A stretch of 64,000 nt of DNA from Corynebacterium frankenforstense (GTDB taxonomy: Bacteria; Actinomycetota; Actinomycetes; Mycobacteriales; Mycobacteriaceae): positions 4,024-68,023 of the forward strand of contig NZ_JASODI010000014.1 of assembly GCF_030211955.1 (NCBI RefSeq), in the 5' to 3' direction. Position 1 is the stretch's first letter; each line of letters starts with the position of its first letter. This document shows, one piece after another, positions 57,602-64,000 of this stretch. The notes below the pieces were generated by a model that made no database searches, was not told where the DNA came from, and saw only the letters and a program-made list of their open reading frames with translations. The position numbers and the translations under genes are program-made.

Positions 57602-58596
57602 TCTGCTTTCTTGGAGCGCCCCATCAGGGCGGTGATCATGTCGCGCACGTCCATGCCGCGGTGGCACACGGCGAAGACGGCCTGCGTGATGGGCATCTCG
57701 ACGCCGCGGGTGCCCGCCAGCTCGAAGATCGAGCGCGACGAGATCACCCCCTCGGCGACCTGCCCGTGGGTGGCCTTGGTGGCCTCGGCCAGGGTGCCGC
57801 CCTCGCCGAGGCGGGCGCCGAAGCTGCGGTTCCTCGACAGGTCCGAGGTGCAGGTGGCCACCAGGTCGCCGAGGCCGGCGAGCCCGGAGAAGGTCCGCGC
57901 GTCGGCGCCGAGGGCCACGCCCAGGCGGGTGATCTCCGCGATGCCGCGGGTGATCACGGTGGCCAGGGTGTTCTGGCCCAGCCCGCGGCCGGCGGCGATG
58001 CCGCAGGCCAGGGCGATGACGTTCTTGCACGCGCCGCCGATCTCGCAGCCGGTGACGTCGGTGTTGGTGTAGGGCCGCAGGTACCCGGTGGCCACGGCGG
58101 CCTGGACGAACTTCGCCCGCGTCTCGTCGGCGCAGGCGATGACGGTGGCCGCGGGCTGCTCCTCGGCGATTTCGCGGGCCAGGTTCGGGCCCGTGAGCAC
58201 GGCGATGCGCTCGCGCGGCACCTCGCCGGCCTCCTCGACGACCTGGCTCATCAGCAGGTAGGTGTCGGACTCGACGCCCTTGGAGATGGTGACCACGGTC
58301 GCGTCGGAGGGGATCGCGTCGCGCCAGCGCGAGAGGTTCTCGCGCAGCGTCTGGCTGGGCACGCCGAGCACCACGATGTCCGCGCCCTCGAGCGCGGCGG
58401 CGTCGTCGCTGCCGGCCGTGACGGCCTCGGGCAGACGGATGCCGGGCAGGTAGTCCGGGTTCTCGTGGGTCTCGGTGATCGCGCGGGCGAGCTCGTCGCG
58501 GCGCGCCCACAGGCGCACGGTGTTGCCCGCGTCGGCGAAGACCTTCGCCAGGGTGGTCCCCCAGGAACCCGCCCCCATCACGGCGACGTTGACCAC
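57598..58596 (-). CDS. gpsA: Glycerol-3-phosphate dehydrogenase (NAD(P)+)
   Basis: Reduces dihydroxyacetone phosphate to sn-glycerol 3-phosphate for phospholipids. 332 aa; Rossmann [17 protein letters not shown] at the start, catalytic Lys in [13 protein letters not shown], and [16 protein letters not shown] 58596 has an ideal AAAGGAGG site; the longer frame to 58833 has no such site. Forms an operon with ddl. Confidence 0.96.
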   Translation of the reverse strand: MVNVAVMGAGSWGTTLAKVFADAGNTVRLWARRDELARAITETHENPDYLPGIRLPEAVTAGSDDAAALEGADIVVLGVPSQTLRENLSRWRDAIPSDATVVTISKGVESDTYLLMSQVVEEAGEVPRERIAVLTGPNLAREIAEEQPAATVIACADETRAKFVQAAVATGYLRPYTNTDVTGCEIGGACKNVIALACGIAAGRGLGQNTLATVITRGIAEITRLGVALGADARTFSGLAGLGDLVATCTSDLSRNRSFGARLGEGGTLAEATKATHGQVAEGVISSRSIFELAGTRGVEMPITQAVFAVCHRGMDVRDMITALMGRSKKAE

Positions 58597-58729
58597 GGCC
58601 GCCTCCTTTCCGTCGGTTCGCTCTCCAGCTGTCGCAGGACCGCCAAAATGAATAGCGGTGCGGATCGCTTCCCCAGCATAACGGTCACCGACGCGCGCGT
58701 GCGGGGCCGGGCGGGGTAGAAATAGGTAC

Positions 58730-59743
58730 ATGGCACTGCACGAAGAGGACAAGGACTCCGCCGCCGAACTGCTCGTCGACGGCAGGTACCAGCGCATCCC
58801 GCGCGACCCCGCCAAGCATTTCAAGCGGGCCACGCTCGCCGCCGGCGCGGTGCTCTACCGTCGGCGCGCCGACGCCGCCGAGGACGCCACCGGCGCCGAC
58901 GCCTGGGAGACCGCCGTGGTGCACCGCCCCCACTACGACGACTGGTCGCTGCCCAAGGGCAAGGTCGACCCGGGCGAGGCCATGCCGACCACCGCGCACC
59001 GCGAGATCCTCGAGGAGACGGGCCTGGAGCCCCGCCTGGAAAAGCTCGTGGGCACGGTGACCTACCCGGTCGGCGACCGCACCAAGGTCGTCTACTACTG
59101 GACGGCCTCGGTGGTCTCCGGCGAGTTCACCGCCAACAACGAGGTCGACGAGCTGCGCTGGCTGCCCTTCGACGAGGCCGCCGAGCTGCTCAGCTACGCG
59201 GTGGACCGCAGGGTGCTGGAGAAGGCGCTCAAGCGCATCGCCGCCGGGGTGGACACCCGCGTGCTCTACGTGCGCCACGCCCGCGCGCACCAGCGCCGCA
59301 ACTGGGCCGGCGACGACTTCAAGCGCCCGCTGGACAAGAAGGGCCGCCGCCAGTCCGAGATGCTCATCCCGGCGCTGCTGCCCTTCCACCCCACCGCCGT
59401 CTACTCCGCAGAGCCGGACCGCTGCCGGCAGACCGCCGCGCCGCTGGCCGACGAGCTCGGCGTGGACGTCATCGTCGACCGCGCCTTCGGCGACGAGGGC
59501 TGGCTGGAGAACATGACCGGCGCGCAGAAGGCGTTCACCGACGTCGTCGCGCGGGGCGGGGTGCCCGTCATCGTCGGCCAGGGCCTGATCATCCCGGACA
59601 TGATCGCCTGGCTCTCGGCCAACGGCACGCTGCCGCTGGACTCCGACGCGGAGTCGAAGAAGGCCAGCTGCTGGGTACTCTCCTTCGCCGACGGCCGCCT
59701 GGTCGGCGCCGACTACCTGGCGAGCCCCCTGCCCGCCAAGTAG
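58730..59743 (+). CDS. Nudix hydrolase fused to a histidine-phosphatase domain (MutT1-like)
   Basis: 337 aa. Residues 30-165 are a Nudix domain, Nudix box [22 protein letters not shown] (77-98; G-x5-E-x7-REILEETG). Residues 175-337 are a phosphoglycerate-mutase-like domain with RHA at 182-184 in place of the classic RHG. Same layout as mycobacterial MutT1, which hydrolyses 8-oxo-dGTP and dinucleoside polyphosphates; function by family. TAGAAA lies seven bases before the ATG, so perhaps leaderless. Divergent from gpsA. Confidence 0.92.
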   Translation: MALHEEDKDSAAELLVDGRYQRIPRDPAKHFKRATLAAGAVLYRRRADAAEDATGADAWETAVVHRPHYDDWSLPKGKVDPGEAMPTTAHREILEETGLEPRLEKLVGTVTYPVGDRTKVVYYWTASVVSGEFTANNEVDELRWLPFDEAAELLSYAVDRRVLEKALKRIAAGVDTRVLYVRHARAHQRRNWAGDDFKRPLDKKGRRQSEMLIPALLPFHPTAVYSAEPDRCRQTAAPLADELGVDVIVDRAFGDEGWLENMTGAQKAFTDVVARGGVPVIVGQGLIIPDMIAWLSANGTLPLDSDAESKKASCWVLSFADGRLVGADYLASPLPAK

Positions 59744-59791
59744 CCTCGGGCGCCAGCCCTCCGAAGCCGTCGACCTCCGGGAGGCCCCGAC

Positions 59792-60178
59792 ATGCCCAGG
59801 AAGATCCTCAGCGCGCTGACCGCGCTCGCCGCCCTCGGGGTCTGGGTGCTCATCATGAACCTCGCCGTCGTGCGAGTCCTGATGTTTTCCTCGGTCCCCC
59901 TCGGCCTTCTCACCGCGCTCAGCTCGATCCCCGCGCTGCGCGAGCCCGGGCGACGTACCTCCTCGGGCGTGGTCTCCCTGGTCGCGGGCCTGGTGGTCGC
60001 GGCCTCCGCGGTCTCCTTCATCACGGCGGCCCCGACCACCATCAACATCACGGGCATGGCGGGCATGGTCCTCGGCGGGATCGCGCTCGGGATCGCCGCC
60101 TTCCTGCCCGAGCGCCGCTCTGCCCCGGGCGGGGACGGCAGTGGCGCAGCGGGCGGCGACGACGCCGGCGGGGACTAA
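59792..60178 (+). CDS. Small membrane protein of unknown function
   Basis: 128 aa with four predicted membrane helices (SALTALAALGVWVLIMNL; VLMFSSVPLGLLTALSSI; VVSLVAGLVVAASAVSFI; AGMVLGGIALGIAAFL) and a Gly/Asp-rich tail. GGGAGG lies before the ATG. Downstream of the Nudix gene by 48 bp and likely co-transcribed. I do not recognise it. Confidence 0.7.
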   Translation: MPRKILSALTALAALGVWVLIMNLAVVRVLMFSSVPLGLLTALSSIPALREPGRRTSSGVVSLVAGLVVAASAVSFITAAPTTINITGMAGMVLGGIALGIAAFLPERRSAPGGDGSGAAGGDDAGGD

Positions 60179-60211
60179 CCCGCCCGGGTCGGGGCGTCGG
60201 AAATCTCTTCT

Positions 60212-61036
60212 CTAAACCCGCAGCGTGCCGCGCACGCGGGTGCGCACGCGCCCGCCGACCCAGATGGCGGTGCCGTCGTCGGTGAGGCACACCTCGCCGG
60301 CGCGGCCGACGTGGGCGCCCTGGGCGGCGGTGAAGCGCAACGGTGCGAGGCCGCGGGCGCGCAGCCACTGGGCCGCGGCCCCGTTGAGGCTGCCGGTGAC
60401 CGGGTCCTCGAAGTTCGGGGTGAAGGCGCGCACCCGGTAGAGTGGCGCGTCTTCGCCGGTCAGGGCGATGAACCCGACCTTGGGGCCGCCGGGGCCGGGG
60501 TGGACCAGCGAATCGAGGCGGGCCGGGTCGGCGAGCTGGATGAGCCGCCAGCCCGGGCCGTTGTCGCCCCAGGCGTGCGCGGCGATCTCGTCTCGCGCCA
60601 GTCCGAAGGCGGCCGTGACCTGCTCCAGCTCGGCGTCGTCGAGGGGCCTGGTGCGCCGCAGCGGCGGGGTGGCGAAGGCCAGCTCGTCGGTGCCGGTGCG
60701 CACCTCGACCAGGCCGGCGCCGCACTCCTGGACCACCGTGCCGGGGCGCGCCGGAGTGCCGCCGAGCTCCAGCCAGGCGGCCGCGGTGCCGAGTGTGGGG
60801 TGCCCGGCGAAGGGAAACTCCTCGGTGGGCGTGAAGATGCGCACCCGGTAGTCCGCACCCGGCTCGCGGGGCTCGAGCAGGAACGTCGTCTCCGAGAAGT
60901 TGGTCCAGGCGGCGATGCGCGCCATCTCGGCGTCGCTCAAGGCTACGGCGCCGGCGACCACGCCGACCGGGTTGCCGGTGAAGGCCCCGGTGGCGAAGAC
61001 GTCGAGCTCGAGGTAGTCCAGTCGCCTGTCGGTCAC
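60212..61036 (-). CDS. PhzF-family isomerase-like protein
   Basis: 274 aa, PhzF/DapF fold in two halves: LDVFATGAFTGNPVGVV and FPFAGHPTLGTAAAWL in the first, FTPNFEDPVTGSLNGAAAQWL in the second, with the conserved acidic residue in TNFSETTF. Members isomerise various metabolites; substrate unknown. GTG 61036. Lies directly after leuD (seven-base gap) though unrelated to leucine. Confidence 0.88.
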   Translation of the reverse strand: MTDRRLDYLELDVFATGAFTGNPVGVVAGAVALSDAEMARIAAWTNFSETTFLLEPREPGADYRVRIFTPTEEFPFAGHPTLGTAAAWLELGGTPARPGTVVQECGAGLVEVRTGTDELAFATPPLRRTRPLDDAELEQVTAAFGLARDEIAAHAWGDNGPGWRLIQLADPARLDSLVHPGPGGPKVGFIALTGEDAPLYRVRAFTPNFEDPVTGSLNGAAAQWLRARGLAPLRFTAAQGAHVGRAGEVCLTDDGTAIWVGGRVRTRVRGTLRV

Positions 61037-61043
61037 CGGGCGA

Positions 61044-61634
61044 TCAGAGCACCGCGGGCTTGAAGGACGGGCGCGCGGCCTCGAAGGCGGCGATCTTGTC
61101 CTCCTGGCGCAGAGTCAGGCCGATGTCGTCGAGGCCCTCCATCAGGCGCCAGCGGGTGTAGTCGTCGACGTCGAAGGGGTAGACGCGCTCACCGGCGGTG
61201 ACGGTGCGGTCCTCCAAGTTGACCGTCAGCTTCAGGCCCGGCTCCTGCTCCATCTGCTTCCACAGCAGCTCGACGTCGGTCTCCTCCATGATCCCGGCGA
61301 GCAAGCCGGACTTGCCGGCGTTGCCGCGGAAGATGTCGGCGAAACGCGGGGAGAACACGGCGCGGAAGCCGTAGTCCTTCAGGGCCCACACGGCGTGCTC
61401 GCGCGAGGAGCCGGTGCCGAAGTCGGGGCCGGCGACGAGCACGGAGCCGTTGGCGTAGGTCTCCTGGTTGAGCACGAAGTCGGGGTCGTTCTTGCGCCAG
61501 CTGGCGAAGAGCCCGTCCTCGAAGCCGGTGCGCGCGACGCGCTTGAGGTAGACGGCGGGGATGATCTGGTCGGTGTCGACGTTCGAGGCGTGCAGCGGCA
61601 CGCCGACGCCGGCGTGGGTGGTGAACTTCTCCAT
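61044..61634 (-). CDS. leuD: 3-isopropylmalate dehydratase, small subunit
   Basis: Swivel subunit of isopropylmalate isomerase in leucine synthesis. 196 aa; [26 protein letters not shown] opens it, with substrate-contact [20 protein letters not shown] 61634 with AGGGAGAG upstream. Partner of leuC, 32 bp upstream. Confidence 0.97.
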   Translation of the reverse strand: MEKFTTHAGVGVPLHASNVDTDQIIPAVYLKRVARTGFEDGLFASWRKNDPDFVLNQETYANGSVLVAGPDFGTGSSREHAVWALKDYGFRAVFSPRFADIFRGNAGKSGLLAGIMEETDVELLWKQMEQEPGLKLTVNLEDRTVTAGERVYPFDVDDYTRWRLMEGLDDIGLTLRQEDKIAAFEAARPSFKPAVL

Positions 61635-61666
61635 GGTTATCTCTCCCTGGGTTCTCGGCGTGCGGT

Positions 61667-63085
61667 CTACAGGTCTGCGGGGGCGGCCAGGTGGCCGGCC
61701 ACGGCGGTGGCGGCGGCGACCAGCGGGCTGACCAGGTGGGTGCGCCCGCCGGGACCCTGGCGGCCCTCGAAGTTGCGGTTGGACGTCGAGGCGGAGCGCT
61801 CGCCGGGGGCCAGCTGGTCCGGGTTCATGCCCAGGCACATCGAACAGCCGGCGGTGCGCCACTCCGCACCCGCGGCGCGGAAGACCTCGTCGAGGCCCTC
61901 CTCCTCGGCCTGGCGCTTGACCTCGGCCGAGGAGGGCACGACCAGCATCCGGGTGTTGGGGTTGATGTGGCGCCCGCGCAGCACGCCGGCGGCCAGGCGC
62001 AGGTCCTCCATGCGGGCGTTGGTGCAGCTGCCCAGGAAGACGGTGTCGATGGCGATGTCGCGCAGCGGGGTGCCCGGTGTCAGGTCCATGTACTTCAGGG
62101 CCTTGGCAGCGGCGGCCTTGGCGGCGTCGGTGATGAAGTCCTCCGGGTCCGGGACCCTCGAGCCCAGCGGCAGGCCCTGGCCGGGGTTGGTGCCCCAGGT
62201 GACGTAGGGGGTCAGGGCGTCGCCGTCGATGTGCACGACGGTGTCGAACTCGGCGCCCTCGTCGGTGGGCAGGGTCTTCCAGTAGGCCACGGCGGCGTCC
62301 CAGTCGGCGCCCTTCGGGGCGAACTCACGGCCCTCCAGGTAGTCGAAGGTGGTCTGGTCCGGGGCGATCATGCCGGCACGCGCGCCGGCCTCGATGGACA
62401 TGTTGCAGATGGTCATCCGCGCCTCCATCGACAGCTTGCGGATCGCCTCGCCGCGGTACTCGATGATGTGGCCCTGGCCGCCGCCGGTGCCGATCTTGGC
62501 GATGATCGCCAGGATGATGTCCTTGGCGGTCACCCCCTCGCGCAGGGTGCCGGAGACCTCGACGGCCATGGTCTTGAAGGGCTTCAGGCTCAGCGTCTGG
62601 GTGGCCATGACGTGCTCGACCTCGGAGGTGCCGATGCCCATGCCGATGGAGCCGAAGGCACCGTGGGTCGAGGTGTGCGAGTCGCCGCACACGATGGTCA
62701 TGCCGGGCTGGGTCGCGCCGGACTGCGGGCCGACGGTGTGCACGATGCCCTGCTTGACGTCGCCCATCGGGTACAGGCGCACGCCAAACTCCTCGCAGTT
62801 CTTGCGCAGGGTGGCCACCTGGGTGCGCGAGGTCAGGTCCTTGATGTCCAGCAGGTTGCCGCCGACCACACCGACGGTGGGCACGTTGTGGTCCTCGGTG
62901 GCCAGGTGCAGGTCGGGCCGGCGCAGCGTGCGCCCGCTCATGCGCAGCCCCTCGAAGGCCTGCGGGCTGGTGACCTCGTGGAGGAGCTGGAGATCGATGT
63001 AGATCAAATCGGGCTCGCCGTCCGCCCCGGGGGCGACGACGTGATCATGCCAGACCTTCTCGGCCAGCGTCAGCTTGTCGCTCAT
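61667..63085 (-). CDS. leuC: 3-isopropylmalate dehydratase, large subunit
   Basis: Iron-sulfur subunit of isopropylmalate isomerase. 472 aa from ATG 63085 ([17 protein letters not shown]). 4Fe-4S ligands in FLGSCTNAR and [14 protein letters not shown], with substrate segment [13 protein letters not shown]. An upstream GTG at 63109 would add eight residues but lacks a ribosome site. Divergent from ltbR, sharing an operator-containing promoter region. Confidence 0.97.
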   Translation of the reverse strand: MSDKLTLAEKVWHDHVVAPGADGEPDLIYIDLQLLHEVTSPQAFEGLRMSGRTLRRPDLHLATEDHNVPTVGVVGGNLLDIKDLTSRTQVATLRKNCEEFGVRLYPMGDVKQGIVHTVGPQSGATQPGMTIVCGDSHTSTHGAFGSIGMGIGTSEVEHVMATQTLSLKPFKTMAVEVSGTLREGVTAKDIILAIIAKIGTGGGQGHIIEYRGEAIRKLSMEARMTICNMSIEAGARAGMIAPDQTTFDYLEGREFAPKGADWDAAVAYWKTLPTDEGAEFDTVVHIDGDALTPYVTWGTNPGQGLPLGSRVPDPEDFITDAAKAAAAKALKYMDLTPGTPLRDIAIDTVFLGSCTNARMEDLRLAAGVLRGRHINPNTRMLVVPSSAEVKRQAEEEGLDEVFRAAGAEWRTAGCSMCLGMNPDQLAPGERSASTSNRNFEGRQGPGGRTHLVSPLVAAATAVAGHLAAPADL

Positions 63086-63158
63086 GTCCTCACACGCTTT
63101 CTCTCTCACCAGACGGGAAACTGCAGGTGGCCTCCGGTGATCCGAGACCTACGCCACA

Positions 63159-63174
63159 AGCGGAAAGTTCCGCT
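63159..63174. promoter_or_regulatory. Palindrome between leuC and ltbR (candidate LtbR operator)
   Basis: Perfect AGCGGAA-AG-TTCCGCT between the divergent genes; expected operator of an IclR-type dimer controlling leuCD and itself. Motif identity with known LtbR sites was not checked. Confidence 0.5.
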
Positions 63175-63185
63175 AAATGAGATGC

Positions 63186-63191
63186 TAGTAT
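63186..63191 (+). promoter_or_regulatory. -10 box for leaderless ltbR mRNA
   Basis: TAGTAT ends six bases before the ATG at 63198. Confidence 0.6.
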
Positions 63192-63197
63192 CGTGGC

Positions 63198-63908
63198 ATG
63201 GGACAATTCAACTCATCCGGGATCAAGGTCCTCGATCGCGCGGTCGCCATCCTGACGTCCGTCTCGCGCGAACCGCGCACGCTCGCCGAACTGTGCGACG
63301 ACACCGGACTGCCGCGGGCCACGGCCCACCGCCTGGCCACCGCGCTGGAGACGCACCGCCTCCTCGGCCGCGCCGGCGACGGGCGCTGGATGCCCGGCCC
63401 GATGCTCGAGCAGCTGGCCACGGGGCGCGACGAACTTATCGACGCCGCCGAACCCGTCATGGACCAGCTCAAGGACGCCACCAACGAGTCCGTCCAGCTC
63501 TACCGGCTCACCGGCACCACCCGCACCTGCGTGGCGGCCCGCGAGCCGGAGGCGGGGCTGCAGAACACGGTACCCGTGGGCACGCGCATGCCGCTAACCG
63601 CCGGCTCGGCCGCCCGCGTCTTCGTCGCCTACGGGGACGACGAGCTGCGCGAGCGCGTGCTACCCGAGGCCGAGTTCAGCGAGGCGGACCTCGAGGAGGT
63701 GCGCCGCCGCGGCTGGGCCGAGTCGGTCTCCGAGCGCGAGGTGGGGCTGGCCAGCCTCTCCTCCCCCGTCTTCGACGCCGAGGGCGAGCCGGTGGCCGTG
63801 ATCTCGCTGTCCGGCGTGGCCGAGCGCCTCAAGCCCTCGCCCGGGGCGCTGTGGGCCGACGAGATCCTCGAGGCCGCCGCGGAGCTCAGCCGCAGCCTGC
63901 GGCGCTGA
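63198..63908 (+). CDS. ltbR: IclR-type leucine/tryptophan regulator LtbR
   Basis: 236 aa. N-terminal winged helix with TLAELCDDTGLPRATAHRLATALETHRLLGRAGDG (about residues 30-65) and C-terminal effector-binding IclR domain (TGTTRTCVAAREPEAGLQNTVPVGT). Strongly similar to C. glutamicum LtbR, which represses leuB, leuCD and trp genes and is encoded next to leuCD. Its own palindrome lies in front of it. Confidence 0.92.
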   Translation: MGQFNSSGIKVLDRAVAILTSVSREPRTLAELCDDTGLPRATAHRLATALETHRLLGRAGDGRWMPGPMLEQLATGRDELIDAAEPVMDQLKDATNESVQLYRLTGTTRTCVAAREPEAGLQNTVPVGTRMPLTAGSAARVFVAYGDDELRERVLPEAEFSEADLEEVRRRGWAESVSEREVGLASLSSPVFDAEGEPVAVISLSGVAERLKPSPGALWADEILEAAAELSRSLRR

Positions 63909-64000
63909 TGCGCTAAAGCGTCGGGCCGGCCCTCCCCCGACGACCGCGCCCGGCCGCCACACCCCCAGCAAAAAGGCGCCGCCCGGACCCGAAGTGGTTC

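Noticed and set aside
63085..63109. Alternative GTG start for leuC
   Set aside because: No ribosome site before it; ATG 63085 gives the family-like N-terminus.

Overview
The window is chromosomal DNA of a high-GC Corynebacterium (Actinomycetota). The evidence is the arginine cluster argCJBDFRGH, the leuCD genes with a divergent LtbR-type regulator, a BglF-type PTS permease, close protein similarity to C. glutamicum as I remember it, and many genes whose -10 box lies 6-8 bases before the start codon (leaderless mRNAs, common in corynebacteria). Gene order follows the C. glutamicum argGH-to-ltbR stretch from memory, so most of the window is conserved core genome read mainly on the minus strand. 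I see no insertion sequence, prophage, CRISPR array or rRNA; there is one tRNA.

Layout: 1-1.3 kb, a membrane-anchored binding-protein-like gene with a 5' frameshift. 1.3-10.1 kb, the arginine biosynthesis operon with its own repressor, preceded by an ARG-box-like site. 10.3-15.2 kb, pheST, a one-domain Mop protein and a SpoU-type RNA methyltransferase. 15.3-18.2 kb, a tandem array of five TM2-domain genes, one decayed and one frameshifted. 18.4-19.7 kb, infC-rpmI-rplT, where infC appears to start with ATC. 20-27.8 kb, a mucin-like Ser/Thr-rich membrane protein, a DUF2339 protein, uvrA, an MBL hydrolase and a DoxX protein with a charged tail. 28-35.9 kb, a frameshifted HelD/HelR-like ATPase, two UspA proteins, uvrB, a frameshifted unknown, DUF4259 and coaE. 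36-43.1 kb, bglF, rpsA and polA. 43.1-47 kb, tRNA-Leu(CAA), DUF368 and an amino-acid ABC importer. 47-48 kb, a lower-GC accessory patch with a lactococcin 972-like bacteriocin gene (frameshifted). 48.1-63.9 kb, a TSUP transporter, coaD, rsmD, a biotinyl-like domain, recG, a DAK2 protein, ung, thiL, DUF3515, ddl, gpsA, a Nudix-phosphatase, PhzF, leuD, leuC and ltbR.

The genes mostly work as core modules: arginine and leucine synthesis, translation (PheST, IF3, L35, L20, S1, tRNA-Leu), nucleotide excision repair (UvrA, UvrB), replication and repair (PolA, RecG, Ung), CoA synthesis (CoaD, CoaE), cell-wall and lipid precursors (Ddl, GpsA) and nutrient import.

Most unusual are the TM2 array, the bacteriocin with two cysteines, the ATC-initiated infC, a dispersed motif ATTGACGACGYCGCG found about nine times, and six genes whose reading frame breaks by one base, mostly at or beside G/C or A/T runs. 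The last point may be biology or sequencing error and should be settled first. The final 90 bases (63909-64000) show no gene.
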